Assembly (NCBI GenBank): GCA_959347425.1
Contig: OY365741.1
Location: 1,264,501-1,328,500 of the forward strand
Length of the DNA stretch: 64,000 nt
Reading direction: 5' to 3'
DNA from: an uncultured Amylibacter sp.
Lineage (GTDB): Bacteria; Pseudomonadota; Alphaproteobacteria; Rhodobacterales; Rhodobacteraceae
In this document: positions 41,763 through 52,227 of the stretch, in pieces
Layout: each line of letters begins with the position of its first letter
Position numbering within the stretch: position 1 is the stretch's first letter
Translations under genes and position numbers: made by a program
The notes under the pieces: generated by a model
What the model was told of the DNA's origin: nothing
What the model saw: the letters and a program-made list of their open reading frames with translations, nothing else
The model's database searches: none

Positions 41763-42968
41763 ATGACAAAACCGTGGCTTCATATTATCGGCATAGGCGA
41801 AGACGGCTTGGAGTCGCTGCTGCCCCTTGCCCGCACCGCATTAAAAACCGCCGATATTATCATCGGTGATTCGCGTCATTTAAACGCGGTGAAAAATGTC
41901 ACGCCCAACGCAAAACAAATCCCTTGGCCTACCCCCTTTGACGCATTAACCGATACGGTTTTATCGCATCAAAACGATAGGGTAGCCCTTCTTGCCACGG
42001 GCGATCCGCTCTGGTATTCCATCGGGGCGATTTATGCACGGCTTGTCGCCCCCGAAGATATTATTTTTTATCCGCAAATATCCGCCTTTCAATGGGCGGC
42101 GGCGCGGATGGGCTGGGGCTTGGCTGGGGTGGAAACGTTGAGCCTGCATGGTCGCCCCCTGCAAACAATCATCCCGTTTATTCAGCCGAACCAACGCCTG
42201 CTTATCCTAACCGATGCGAACAGCAATCCGCAGGCGGTTGCCGAAGTTTTAACCACGCACAATTATGGCAATTCCAAACTATCGGCGCTGTCGCATCTGG
42301 GCAGTCCCCGTGAAAAACAATTCCACGGCTTGGCGAAAGAGTGGCACCATACCGTCCCCGATTTTCATACTCTTGCGATTCACTGTATCGCCGATAAAAC
42401 CGCGATTCCCACGCCGAAGACGGGCTTGCCTGATGGCTGTTTTACCCATGATGGCACGATGACCAAACAAGATATCCGCGCGATAACGCTGGCGAAATTA
42501 ATCCCCTTGCCAAACGCTCGGCTGTGGGATGTTGGCTGTGGCTGTGGCTCTGTCGCGATTGAATGGATGCGCAGCGCACGGGATGCAACCGCGATTGGTA
42601 TTGAACCGCGCGAAGATAGACGCGCCCTGACCGCGCAAAATGCACTGGCACTTGGCACGCCCACGCTGGATATTCGCGCGGGGCACGCACCCGCGGCTTT
42701 GATGGATTTACCCACCCCCGATGCGGTTTTTATTGGCGGCGGAGTGTCCGTGGAGACCGCCGAATTTTGCCTGAAGGCTCTGCCACTATCGGGGCGACTG
42801 GTTTGCAATGCGGTGACCTTGGAATCCGAACAAATATTGGCGGATTTATACATGCGGTTTGGCGGTAATTTAACGCGTTTGCAATGCGCACGGGCAGAGC
42901 CTATTGGCAGTAAAATCGGCTGGCGACCCGCAATGCCCGTCACCCAGTGGAGTATTATAAAGTCATGA
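41763..42968 (+). CDS. cobL: Precorrin-6Y C5,15-methyltransferase (decarboxylating)
   Basis: A 401-residue two-domain enzyme. N-terminal CbiE domain: IIGIGEDGLESL, LATGDPLWYSIG, ALSHLGSPRE. C-terminal CbiT domain: WDVGCGCGSVAIEWMR (SAM motif I), IEPREDRRALTAQNA and IGGGVSV. The ATG at 41763 lies just after the cobH stop; it overlaps the cobI start by ATGA. Confidence 0.95.
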   Translation: MTKPWLHIIGIGEDGLESLLPLARTALKTADIIIGDSRHLNAVKNVTPNAKQIPWPTPFDALTDTVLSHQNDRVALLATGDPLWYSIGAIYARLVAPEDIIFYPQISAFQWAAARMGWGLAGVETLSLHGRPLQTIIPFIQPNQRLLILTDANSNPQAVAEVLTTHNYGNSKLSALSHLGSPREKQFHGLAKEWHHTVPDFHTLAIHCIADKTAIPTPKTGLPDGCFTHDGTMTKQDIRAITLAKLIPLPNARLWDVGCGCGSVAIEWMRSARDATAIGIEPREDRRALTAQNALALGTPTLDIRAGHAPAALMDLPTPDAVFIGGGVSVETAEFCLKALPLSGRLVCNAVTLESEQILADLYMRFGGNLTRLQCARAEPIGSKIGWRPAMPVTQWSIIKS

Positions 42969-43669
42969 AAAAAGGCATCCTATACGGTCTTGGGCTGGGC
43001 CCAGGCGATCCCGAATTGATAACATTAAAGGCGCATAATTTGATTAAAACCGCCCGCGTCATTGCCTATCCAACGCTGGAATCTGGGGCGAGTTTCGCCC
43101 GTTCCATCATTGCCGATTTCCTGCCCAAAGAGGTAGAGGAAATCACCATCCCTATCCCGATGAGCAATACGCGGGAGCTGGCACAGGCGGCCTACGATAC
43201 GGGTGCAAAACAGATTGCCGAGCGATTAAATACTGGCACGGATGTTTTGGTATTGTGTGAGGGTGATCCGTTTTTTTACGGCTCTTTTATGTATCTTTTC
43301 GCGCGACTGGCACCGCAATTTGACACGCGGGTTATCGCGGGGGTTACGTCGCTGTCCGCCTGTGCCGCCGCGATTCCCGCCCCCCTTTGTGCGCGGAATG
43401 AAACCCTGACGGTTATTCCTGCGCCGATGGAAGCGGCGGATTTGATGGCGACGATAAAGGCGGCGGGCTCTTGCGCGATTATTAAATTGGGGCGACATTT
43501 GCCAAAGGTTCAGGGGATTTTGCGCGACTTGGGGTTAGAGGGTTACGCGACCTATATTGAACGTGCGACCCTGCCCACCGAAAAAATAATGCCCTTGGCA
43601 GAGACCTGCGATCCCGCCCCGTATTTTTCTATGATTATCGTTAATAAAGGAAGCGACCCATGGCTGTAA
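42965..43669 (+). CDS. cobI: Precorrin-2 C20-methyltransferase
   Basis: A 234-residue SAM-dependent corrin methylase: GLGLGPGDPELITLKAHNLI, EGDPFFYGSFMYL, VIAGVTSLSACAA. The ATG at 42965 shares bases with the cobL stop. Confidence 0.95.
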   Translation: MKKGILYGLGLGPGDPELITLKAHNLIKTARVIAYPTLESGASFARSIIADFLPKEVEEITIPIPMSNTRELAQAAYDTGAKQIAERLNTGTDVLVLCEGDPFFYGSFMYLFARLAPQFDTRVIAGVTSLSACAAAIPAPLCARNETLTVIPAPMEAADLMATIKAAGSCAIIKLGRHLPKVQGILRDLGLEGYATYIERATLPTEKIMPLAETCDPAPYFSMIIVNKGSDPWL

Positions 43670-45531
43670 AATCATCTATGAAACCAATTATTTTATGTCT
43701 ATCTGCGGGTGGGGACTCTGTGGCAAAAACCCTTGCCAAATCGCACGGCTTTGCGATTCACGGACGCTCTGGGCGGGTGAAAACCGCCGATGTTTTCTTT
43801 GACAATACGCTGGAACATATCGCCAGTTTATTTTGTGCGGGCACGCCTATTATCGGGCTTTGCGCGGCGGGGATTCTTATCCGTGCGGTTGCCCCGCACC
43901 TACGTGATAAAAAAACCGAGCCCGCGATTATCGCGATATCAGAGGATGGGAAAAGCGTCATTCCCCTGCTCGGCGGGCATCACGGTGGTAATAATCTGGC
44001 GCGAGAAATTGCCAAGGATTTAAACGGACACGCGGGCATTACCACGGCTGGTGATATTGCCTTTGGCGTGGCTTTGGATGAGCCGCCAACGGGCTGGCGT
44101 TTGGGAAATCCGCATGACGCGGCGGGGTTTATGGCGAATATATTGGCACAGCGAGACGCGGGAGTTGCCATGGATTTTCAGGTGGAAACGGATGAAATAA
44201 AAACATGGCTCGCCCCGCTATTAAATTCCACCGCACAGAATTTAAAAGCAAATTTAAAAACACATTTAAAAATAACCTGCACCGATAAACCGCTGGAAGG
44301 CAGTGAGCATCATTTAATTTTTCATCCGCAAAATTTAGCCCTTGGGTTGGGTTGTATCCGTGGTGCGGAGCTAAGCGAAATCTGGGATTTAATAACAGAC
44401 ACTTTACGCAGAAATAATTTATCGCCATTTTGTATCGCTTGCCTCGGCTCGCTGGATGTGAAGGCGGACGAGGCCGCATTAAACGCTGTCGCGATAAAAT
44501 TAAATATCCCCTATCGCGTGTTTAGTGCAAAGCAGTGTGAAACGCAAAAACACCGCCTAACCTCCCCGTCAAAAACCGTCTTTGCCGAAGTCGGATGTCA
44601 TAGCGTATCCGAAGCCTCGGCCATGTTAATTGCAAACGGCGACCTTATCGTGCCAAAACAAAAGAGCATAAATGCAACCTGCGCCCTGGCCAAATCGCCC
44701 GCCCCAATAACCGAAATAAACGGACGCAAACGCGGACAATTGGCGTTAATCGGTATCGGGCCTGGGCAGGCAGAATGGCGCACGCCAGAGGCGTCTCGTT
44801 TAATAGCGCAAGCGGATGAATTGGTCGGCTACGGATTTTATATTGACCTTTTGGGCGCGGCGGCACGGGGCAAAACCCACAAACCATTCCCACTGGGGGC
44901 AGAGGAAGACCGTTGTCGTTACGCCTTGGAACAGGCGGCAAAGGGTAAAAATATCGCGCTGATTTGCTCGGGCGATTCGGGGATTTACGCCATGGGTGCG
45001 CTGGTGTTTGAACTGCTGGATTGCGATAAAACCCTATCCCCCGCCGCGAAACGGGTTGAGGTTTTATCGGCCCCAGGTATCAGTGCTTTACAGGCCGCGG
45101 CGGCGCGAATCGGCGCACCTTTGGGGCATGATTTCTGCGCGATTTCTTTGTCGGATTTATTAACCCCCCGCGCCGATATTATCAATCGTTTACGTACCGC
45201 CGCCTTGGGAGATTTTGTTATCGCCCTGTATAATCCCGTGTCAAAAACCCGCACGGAATTGTTAAATACCGCGCGGGAGATTTTACTGGAACACCGCCCA
45301 TCAAGCACCCCTGTTTTGATTGCCCGTGCCTTGGGACGGGCGGAAGAATCCCTGCGAATCGTTAATCTGGGCGATTTGCAAACCAAGGATGTTGATATGA
45401 TGTGTCTGGTTCTTATCGGTGCGAAAAACACCAAAGCCCTGCAAACGGGCGATGGGCGGGTTCGGCTTTATACACCTCGCGGCTATGCTGCGAAAAATAA
45501 AAATACCACTGCTGAGAAAAAAGGAAATTAA
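43660..45531 (+). CDS. CbiG-CobJ fusion: lactone hydrolase plus precorrin-3B C17-methyltransferase
   Basis: A 623-residue fusion. Residues 1-345 form CbiG: the N-terminal domain with IIGLCAAGILIRAVAPHL and GGHHGGNNLAREIA, and the C-terminal CobE-like domain LGLGCIRGAE...CLGSLDVKADE. Residues about 360-600 form CobJ/CbiH: GIGPGQAEWRTPEAS, CSGDSGIYAMGALVFEL, VLSAPGISALQAAAARIGAPLGHDF split in family form, and YNPVSKTR. AAGGAAG precedes the ATG, which overlaps cobI. CbiG opens the ring-A lactone in the cobalt-early pathway, CobJ contracts the ring. Confidence 0.93.
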   Translation: MAVKSSMKPIILCLSAGGDSVAKTLAKSHGFAIHGRSGRVKTADVFFDNTLEHIASLFCAGTPIIGLCAAGILIRAVAPHLRDKKTEPAIIAISEDGKSVIPLLGGHHGGNNLAREIAKDLNGHAGITTAGDIAFGVALDEPPTGWRLGNPHDAAGFMANILAQRDAGVAMDFQVETDEIKTWLAPLLNSTAQNLKANLKTHLKITCTDKPLEGSEHHLIFHPQNLALGLGCIRGAELSEIWDLITDTLRRNNLSPFCIACLGSLDVKADEAALNAVAIKLNIPYRVFSAKQCETQKHRLTSPSKTVFAEVGCHSVSEASAMLIANGDLIVPKQKSINATCALAKSPAPITEINGRKRGQLALIGIGPGQAEWRTPEASRLIAQADELVGYGFYIDLLGAAARGKTHKPFPLGAEEDRCRYALEQAAKGKNIALICSGDSGIYAMGALVFELLDCDKTLSPAAKRVEVLSAPGISALQAAAARIGAPLGHDFCAISLSDLLTPRADIINRLRTAALGDFVIALYNPVSKTRTELLNTAREILLEHRPSSTPVLIARALGRAEESLRIVNLGDLQTKDVDMMCLVLIGAKNTKALQTGDGRVRLYTPRGYAAKNKNTTAEKKGN

Positions 45532-45534
45532 AAT

Positions 45535-46329
45535 ATGACCGTTTATTTTATTGGTGCTGGGCCGGGTGATCCAGAGCTAATTACACTCAAAGCCCAACGT
45601 TTGATTCGGGCGTGTCCCGTGTGTCTTTATGCGGGATCATTAGTGCCAGAGGCGATAATTAAACAAGCACCCAAAGACGCAATCATTCGTGATACCGCCA
45701 CCATGACCCTGCAAGACACCCACGCAATCATCAAAACCGCCAGCGCAAAAAACCAAGACATAGCCCGCGTTCATTCGGGCGACCCATCACTTTACGGCGC
45801 GATTGCCGAACAAATCCGCCTGTTAAAAGCCGACGGAATTGACTATCAAATCATCCCAGGTGTGCCAGCCTATGCCGCCGCCGCGGCCGTATTGGGGCAG
45901 GAATTAACCATCCCCGAAATCGCGCAATCCATCGTTTTAACGCGAATGTCGATGCAATCGACTTCCATGCCATCGGGCGAGACCTTGGATAATTTCGCCC
46001 GCACGGGTGCGACCTTGGCGATTCATCTGGCGATTCGCAATATGCGAGAGATTGAACGGGTGCTGACCCCGCATTACGGCAGCGACTGCGCCGTGGTGGT
46101 TGCCTATCGCGTTGGTTGGCCTGACCAATTAATCCTACGTGGCACGCTATCCACGATTCGCGATTTGGTGCGGAAAGCGAAAATCACCCGCACCGCGTTA
46201 ATTCTGGTCGGGCCTGCTTTGGATGATTCTCTTCACGGATTTAAAGACAGCGCGCTCTACGATGCCGATAAACCCCATGTTTTGCGCCCAGTTAAAGGCG
46301 CGACTTTGATAGAGGATTTTAACACATAA
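45535..46329 (+). CDS. cobM: Precorrin-4 C11-methyltransferase
   Basis: A 264-residue CobM/CbiF methylase: FIGAGPGDPELITLKAQRLI, YAGSLVPEAI, VHSGDPSLYGAIAEQ, IPGVPAYAAAAAVLGQELT and CAVVVAYRVGWPDQ. It starts three bases after the fusion gene. Confidence 0.96.
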   Translation: MTVYFIGAGPGDPELITLKAQRLIRACPVCLYAGSLVPEAIIKQAPKDAIIRDTATMTLQDTHAIIKTASAKNQDIARVHSGDPSLYGAIAEQIRLLKADGIDYQIIPGVPAYAAAAAVLGQELTIPEIAQSIVLTRMSMQSTSMPSGETLDNFARTGATLAIHLAIRNMREIERVLTPHYGSDCAVVVAYRVGWPDQLILRGTLSTIRDLVRKAKITRTALILVGPALDDSLHGFKDSALYDADKPHVLRPVKGATLIEDFNT

Positions 46330-46338
46330 GCCACGCCC

Positions 46339-47316
46339 ATGATTAAAACCTTTCACGATAGCTTTGCCCTGAAGACTCCGTTTGTTTTATCACGCGGGGC
46401 GAAAACCACGGCCGAAGTCGTGCGGGTGGAAATCACTCGCAAAGGTTTTACGGGGCGTGGCGAATCCGTGCCTTATGCAAGGTATGGCGAGTCTGTGGAA
46501 TCGGTTATCTCACAAATAAAAACCCTGCCCGCCAGCACAACCCTTGCCCAATTACAAACCTTTCTGCCCGCAGGGGCGGCGCGGAATGCGGTGGATTGCG
46601 CGCTCTGGGATTTGTGGGCAAAGCAAACGGGCAACTCGGTTTGGCAAAAGCTGGGCTTGGCGAAACCCGCCCCGCAAACCACGACTTTTACCCTGTCTTT
46701 GGATACGCCCGATGCCATGTATAAACAGGCAAAAGACGCGAAACAATATCCTATTTTAAAAATTAAATTGGGCGCGGGGGCTACGGATTGCGACCGTTTA
46801 TCCGCCGTTCGTCGTGCCGTGCCAGAGGCTAAATTAATCGTTGATGCGAATGAGGGGTGGGGTGCGGACGATTATATCCGTCTTTTGCCGACCTTACAAC
46901 AAACCAACGTTTGGATATTGGAACAGCCTTTTCCCGCCGATAAAGACGCGATTTTAACCGATTTACCCCGCCCGATTTGCGTCTGTGCCGATGAATCTTG
47001 CCATACCGCAAAAGACCTCGTGCATTTGATAAAAAAATATGATATGGTGAATATCAAATTGGATAAGACTGGCGGGCTCAGCGCGGCGGCGCGGCTTTAC
47101 AAATCCGCCCGTGCCTTGGATTTTGCGATTATGGTCGGCTGTATGGTTGGCACTTCGCTGGCCATGGCACCTGCGGTTTTGCTGGCAAGCGATTGCACGG
47201 TGGCAGATCTTGATGCGCCGTTGTTATTGGCGCGGGATCGCGTGGCAGGCTTATCTTATAAAGGCGGATATGTTCATCCGCCACACACAAACCTTTGGGG
47301 GAATGAAAATGAGTAA
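46339..47316 (+). CDS. L-Ala-D/L-Glu epimerase (dipeptide epimerase)
   Basis: A 325-residue enolase-superfamily enzyme. Catalytic lysines are in ILKIKLG and NIKLDKTGG, metal ligands in VDANEGW, LEQPF and CADES. These fit dipeptide epimerases such as YcjG/YkfB, which convert L-Ala-D-Glu from murein to L-Ala-L-Glu. It begins nine bases after cobM and overlaps the following aminotransferase, so it may be read from the cob promoter. Confidence 0.88.
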   Translation: MIKTFHDSFALKTPFVLSRGAKTTAEVVRVEITRKGFTGRGESVPYARYGESVESVISQIKTLPASTTLAQLQTFLPAGAARNAVDCALWDLWAKQTGNSVWQKLGLAKPAPQTTTFTLSLDTPDAMYKQAKDAKQYPILKIKLGAGATDCDRLSAVRRAVPEAKLIVDANEGWGADDYIRLLPTLQQTNVWILEQPFPADKDAILTDLPRPICVCADESCHTAKDLVHLIKKYDMVNIKLDKTGGLSAAARLYKSARALDFAIMVGCMVGTSLAMAPAVLLASDCTVADLDAPLLLARDRVAGLSYKGGYVHPPHTNLWGNENE

Positions 47317-48169
47317 TGAGAGAATAGTCTATGTCAATGGCGATTGGCTGGCGGAATCTGACGCAAAAATATCGGTCTTTGACCGTGGCTTTTTAATGGC
47401 CGACGGTGTTTATGAAGTGACAACCGTGCTGGACGGCTGTTTGATTGATTTTGACGGGCATGTGCAACGTTTGCATCGCTCGCTGGCGGAATTAAATATG
47501 CGCACGCCGTGTTCCGAGGCGGAGCTTTTGGCGATTCATCGCGATTTGGTAGCAAAGAATAATCTGTCTGAAGGCACGGTTTATCTGCAAATAACCCGCG
47601 GTGTTGTTGATCGCGATTTTGTCCAAGATAATACGCCCGCGCCGACATTGGTTCTGTTCACGCAAGAGAATAATTTAATCAATAGCCCCGCCGCGAAACG
47701 CGGTTTGCGGGTGATGACTCTGCCTGATTTGCGCTGGCATAGGCGCGATATTAAAACCATACAACTGCTCTATCCCTCCATGGCGAAAACCGCGGCAAAG
47801 GCGGGCGGGTTTGACGATGCGTGGTTAGTGGAAGATGGATTTATCACCGAAGGCTCTTCCAACAATGCCTATATTGTTAAGGATGGTGCGATTATCACAC
47901 GCCAGTTAAGCCACGATATTTTGGCAGGAATTACCCGCAGGGCGGTGCTGGATGTTGCGGGCGAGCACGGATTAAAAGTGGTGGAACGGGCGTTCAGTTT
48001 GGACGAGGTTATGGCCGCGCAGGAGGCGTTTATCACCAGTGCCTCTACCTTTGTTTTGGGGGTGGTTGGTGTCGATGATAAACAAATTGGCAACGGGCAG
48101 GTGGGCGATTTAACCAAACGTCTGCGGGAGTTGTATATTGAAAATGCGCAGAAGCATGCAAAAAAATGA
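47309..48169 (+). CDS. dat: D-amino acid aminotransferase (class IV)
   Basis: A 286-residue fold-type IV PLP enzyme. GGGGGA precedes the ATG at 47309. Hallmarks are [25 protein letters not shown], the catalytic Lys in [22 protein letters not shown] and the phosphate-binding [13 protein letters not shown]. It would exchange D-Ala and D-Glu amino groups, in keeping with the dipeptide epimerase upstream. Branched-chain aminotransferase is less likely given the short DRGF pattern. Overlaps smpB by four bases. Confidence 0.9.
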   Translation: MSNERIVYVNGDWLAESDAKISVFDRGFLMADGVYEVTTVLDGCLIDFDGHVQRLHRSLAELNMRTPCSEAELLAIHRDLVAKNNLSEGTVYLQITRGVVDRDFVQDNTPAPTLVLFTQENNLINSPAAKRGLRVMTLPDLRWHRRDIKTIQLLYPSMAKTAAKAGGFDDAWLVEDGFITEGSSNNAYIVKDGAIITRQLSHDILAGITRRAVLDVAGEHGLKVVERAFSLDEVMAAQEAFITSASTFVLGVVGVDDKQIGNGQVGDLTKRLRELYIENAQKHAKK

Positions 48170-48636
48170 AACCGAAAAAACCCGATAACAACAAACGCAT
48201 TGCCGAAAATCGCCGCGCACGATATGATTATGCGGTGGAGGATACTTTGGAATGCGGCATGATGTTAGAGGGCTCAGAGGTGAAATCTTTACGGGCGGGG
48301 TCTGCCAATATAGCCGAGTCCTATGTCGCGGTTGAGAATGGCGAGCTATGGTTAATCAACGGTTATATCGGTGCCTATAAACAGGCAAAAACTTTCGGGC
48401 ATGAAGAAAAGCGGCGGCGCAAATTATTAGCATCACGCCGTGAAATCGCAAAATTATTCCAAGCAACAGGACGGCAAGGCATGACCCTCGTGCCATTAAA
48501 AATGTATTTCAACGACCGTGGGCGCGTGAAAATCCTAGTCGGTGTTGCCAAAGGCAAACAAAAAGCCGACAAGAGAGAGACCGAAAAACAACGCGATTGG
48601 GCAAAACAAAAATCACGCCTCATGCGCGGGACTTAA
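48166..48636 (+). CDS. smpB: SsrA-binding protein
   Basis: A 156-residue trans-translation factor that carries tmRNA to stalled ribosomes. Motifs: [52 protein letters not shown], and a basic C-terminal tail [11 protein letters not shown]. The stop TAA starts a pair of heptads. It is the last gene of the long operon that starts at cbiX. Confidence 0.97.
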   Translation: MKPKKPDNNKRIAENRRARYDYAVEDTLECGMMLEGSEVKSLRAGSANIAESYVAVENGELWLINGYIGAYKQAKTFGHEEKRRRKLLASRREIAKLFQATGRQGMTLVPLKMYFNDRGRVKILVGVAKGKQKADKRETEKQRDWAKQKSRLMRGT

Positions 48637-48738
48637 CGATTAATTATTAACACTTAAAACCTCTTGGCTTTTTTATTTTTTTTGCTATTATATTAAATGT
48701 CGCCAAAATTTAAACCCTCAAAAACCACGAGAAAATCC

Positions 48739-51700
48739 ATGTCCCCTGAAAAAACCCCACCCGCACAAAAACAATTCCAAAAAATCCTTATCGCCAATCG
48801 GGGTGAGATTGCGATTCGCGTGATGCGTGCCGCCAATGAAATGGGCAAGAAAACCGTTGCTGTTTATGCCAAAGAGGATAAACTGGGTTTGCATCGGTTT
48901 AAGGCGGATGAAGCCTATCCTATCGGTGAAGACTTGGGACCGGTCGCCGCCTATCTGTCTATCTCTGAGATGATTCGCGTGGCAAAAATGGCGGGTGCGG
49001 ATGCGATTCATCCGGGCTATGGTTTGCTGTCGGAAAACCCTGATTTTGTCGATGCGTGCGATGCGGCGGGGATTTGTTTTATTGGGCCAAAAGCAAAAAC
49101 CATGCGTCAGCTGGGCGATAAAGCCTCTGCCCGTAAGGTCGCGATTGCCGCAGGCGTGCCCGTTGTACCAGCGACAGAGGTTTTGCCAAATGACATGAAA
49201 CAGGTGCATAAAATGGCGGAGGCGGTTGGCTATCCCTTTATGTTAAAGGCCAGTTGGGGCGGTGGTGGGCGCGGTATGCGCCCCATTTTCAAACCCGAAG
49301 AGCTGGAAGAAAAGGTAAAGGAAGGCAGGCGTGAAGCCGAAGCCGCCTTTGGCAATGGTGAGGGATATTTGGAACGGCTTATCCGCTGGGCGCGGCATAT
49401 AGAGGTGCAGATTTTGGGCGATAGCCACGGCAATATCTATCATTTATATGAACGCGATTGCACGGTTCAAAGGCGCAATCAAAAGGTTGTGGAACGCGCG
49501 CCCGCGCCTTATTTAACCGATAAACAGCGCAATAACATCTGCGAATTGGGGCGGAAAATCTGCGCCCATGTTGGCTATGAATGCGCGGGGACGGTGGAGT
49601 TCCTTATGGATATGGACACAGAAGAAGTGTTTTTTATCGAAGTCAATCCGCGGGTTCAGGTGGAACACACGGTCACAGAAGAGGTTACAGGGATTGATAT
49701 TGTCCGCGCCCAAATCCGTATAGCCGAAGGCGCAACCCTGCCCCAAGCCACAGGTGCCAAAACCCAAGCCGATATTAAATTAAACGGGCATGCTCTGCAA
49801 ACCCGTATCACCACGGAAGACCCGCAAAACAATTTCATCCCCGATTATGGGCGGATTAGTGCCTATCGCTCTGCCACTGGGCCGGGGATTCGCCTTGATG
49901 GAGGAACGGCGTATTCTGGCGCGGTTATCACGCGGTATTATGATAGTTTATTGGTTAAAGTCACCGCCCATGGACCCAGCCCAAAACGGGTTATTGCGCG
50001 GATGGATCGTGCCTTGCGTGAATTCCGTATTCGCGGCGTTTCCACGAATATAGCCTTTGTGATTAATCTGTTAAAGCACCCAACATTTCTGGATAACAGC
50101 GTCACCACGACCTTTATTGATAACACGCCCGATTTGTTTTATTTCAAACCACGGCGCGATCGGGCGACTAAGATTTTGAATTATATCGCCGATGTTACGG
50201 TTAATGGTCATACGGATGTATCGGGGCGCACCCGTCCTGCGCGGGCTTCTGCGCCGATAAAACTGCCAAAGAACCAAGGTGCAAGCTTGCAAAAAGGCAG
50301 CCGAGATTTGCTGCTTGAAAAGGGTGCAAAAGGCGTGGTTGATTGGATGGCAAGCCAAGAAAAACTGCTGATAACCGATACAACCATGCGTGATGGTCAC
50401 CAATCCCTGCTGGCGACTCGTATGCGTAGTTTTGATATGGTGCAGGTTGCCGATGCCTACGCCCATAATCTGCCGAATTTGTTTTCCGTGGAATGCTGGG
50501 GCGGTGCCACCTTTGATGTCGCCTATCGGTTTTTGCAAGAATGCCCGTGGCAACGCTTGCGTGATTTGCGTCGTCGTATGCCGAATCTGCTCACCCAAAT
50601 GTTGTTACGTGCGTCAAACGGGGTGGGCTATACGAACTATCCTGATAATGTCGTTCGCGCCTTTGTTCATCAATCTGCTGAAACGGGCGTGGATGTGTTT
50701 CGGGTGTTTGATAGCTTAAACTGGGTGGAAAACATGCGGGTTGCCATGGATGCGGTGATTGAAACGGGGCGGATTTGCGAAGGCACGATTTGTTATACCG
50801 GCGATATTTTAAACCCCGACCGTGCCAAATATAATTTGGCTTATTATGTGAAAATGGGCAAAGATTTGAAATCTGCGGGCGCACATATTTTAGGCTTAAA
50901 GGATATGGCGGGTTTGTTAAAACCTGCCGCGGCGCGTGTTTTGATAAAAACATTAAAGGATGAAATCGGTCTGCCGATTCATTTTCACACCCACGATACC
51001 AGTGGTATAGCAGGGGCGACTATTCTGGCCGCGGCAGAGGCTGGGGTGGATGCCGTGGATGTCGCCATGGATGCGTTTTCTGGTGGCACTTCCCAGCCAT
51101 GTTTGGGCTCTATTGTCGAATCCTTGCGCCATACTCCGCGTGATACGGGGCTCAATATAAACAATGTGCGTGAGATTAACGGGTACTGGGAAAAGGTGCG
51201 TGCTTTATACGCGCCGTTTGAAAGCGGGCTATCGGCGCCCGCGTCAGAGGTGTATTTGCACGAGATGCCAGGCGGGCAATTCACCAATCTAAAGGCGCAG
51301 GCGCGGTCTATGGGACTAGAGGATAGATGGGACGAGGTGGCAACCGCCTATGCCGAAGTCAATCACATGTTCGGTGATATTGTTAAAGTTACGCCGTCTT
51401 CCAAAGTCGTTGGCGATATGGCATTGATGATGGTCACCCAAGGATTAACCCGCGATGATGTGGAAAATCCGTCCGCGGAATTGGCTTTCCCCGAATCCGT
51501 GGTTGATATGATGAAGGGCAATCTTGGGCAACCCCCTGGTGGGTTTCCCGCCGCCTTAGTGAAAAAAGTCTTAAAGGGCAAGGCACCCGCAACCACGCGA
51601 CCAGGCGAGCACCTTGCCCCCTTGGATTTGGAAAAAACCCGCAAAATGCTATCGGATAAACTCGGTGGGCAGGCGATTGATGATGAGGATCTCAACGGGT

Positions 51701-52209
51701 ACTTGATGTATCCAGAGGTTTTCCTAGCCTATCACACCGCCCATGATATTTATGGTCCGGTGCGCACTTTGCCGACTTATACCTATTTTTACGGCATGCA
51801 TTCGGGCGAAGAAATATCGGCAGAGATTGACCCAGGCAAGCGGTTGGAAATCCAACTGATTGCCGTGGGGGAGACGGATGATGAAGGCAAAACCCGCGTG
51901 TTTTTTGAATTGAACGGCCAGCCGCGGACTGAGCGGGTGGTTAATCGCTCGGCCCATGCGACGACGCAACAACGTGCCCAAGCCGACAGCGATAATCCCT
52001 GCCATATTGGCGCACCGATGCCCGGGGTTATTTCTTCGGTCGTGGTGGCGGAGGGTGGCTCGGTGAAGGCGGGCGATATTCTTTGCACGATAGAGGCAAT
52101 GAAGATGGAGACAGGAATCCACGTCGACCGCGATAGCAAGGTGAAGAAAATCCACGCCCCAGCAGGCACACAGGTGGATGCCAAAGATTTGGTGATAGAG
52201 CTGGAATAG
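48739..52209 (+). CDS. pyc: Pyruvate carboxylase
   Basis: A 1156-residue anaplerotic enzyme making oxaloacetate. Domains in order: biotin carboxylase (ILIANRGEIAIRVMRAA to about residue 450, with KASWGGGGRGM and EVNPRVQVEHTVTEE), carboxyltransferase (ITDTTMRDGHQSLLATRMR, FHTHDTSGIAG), central tetramerisation region and C-terminal biotin carrier domain with biotinyl Lys in EAMKMET. The start at 48739 is chosen over 48697 because it has a weak GAG site and fits family length; either is possible. Confidence 0.96.
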   Translation: MSPEKTPPAQKQFQKILIANRGEIAIRVMRAANEMGKKTVAVYAKEDKLGLHRFKADEAYPIGEDLGPVAAYLSISEMIRVAKMAGADAIHPGYGLLSENPDFVDACDAAGICFIGPKAKTMRQLGDKASARKVAIAAGVPVVPATEVLPNDMKQVHKMAEAVGYPFMLKASWGGGGRGMRPIFKPEELEEKVKEGRREAEAAFGNGEGYLERLIRWARHIEVQILGDSHGNIYHLYERDCTVQRRNQKVVERAPAPYLTDKQRNNICELGRKICAHVGYECAGTVEFLMDMDTEEVFFIEVNPRVQVEHTVTEEVTGIDIVRAQIRIAEGATLPQATGAKTQADIKLNGHALQTRITTEDPQNNFIPDYGRISAYRSATGPGIRLDGGTAYSGAVITRYYDSLLVKVTAHGPSPKRVIARMDRALREFRIRGVSTNIAFVINLLKHPTFLDNSVTTTFIDNTPDLFYFKPRRDRATKILNYIADVTVNGHTDVSGRTRPARASAPIKLPKNQGASLQKGSRDLLLEKGAKGVVDWMASQEKLLITDTTMRDGHQSLLATRMRSFDMVQVADAYAHNLPNLFSVECWGGATFDVAYRFLQECPWQRLRDLRRRMPNLLTQMLLRASNGVGYTNYPDNVVRAFVHQSAETGVDVFRVFDSLNWVENMRVAMDAVIETGRICEGTICYTGDILNPDRAKYNLAYYVKMGKDLKSAGAHILGLKDMAGLLKPAAARVLIKTLKDEIGLPIHFHTHDTSGIAGATILAAAEAGVDAVDVAMDAFSGGTSQPCLGSIVESLRHTPRDTGLNINNVREINGYWEKVRALYAPFESGLSAPASEVYLHEMPGGQFTNLKAQARSMGLEDRWDEVATAYAEVNHMFGDIVKVTPSSKVVGDMALMMVTQGLTRDDVENPSAELAFPESVVDMMKGNLGQPPGGFPAALVKKVLKGKAPATTRPGEHLAPLDLEKTRKMLSDKLGGQAIDDEDLNGYLMYPEVFLAYHTAHDIYGPVRTLPTYTYFYGMHSGEEISAEIDPGKRLEIQLIAVGETDDEGKTRVFFELNGQPRTERVVNRSAHATTQQRAQADSDNPCHIGAPMPGVISSVVVAEGGSVKAGDILCTIEAMKMETGIHVDRDSKVKKIHAPAGTQVDAKDLVIELE

Positions 52210-52227
52210 TTTTTTGTGGGGGTTCGC

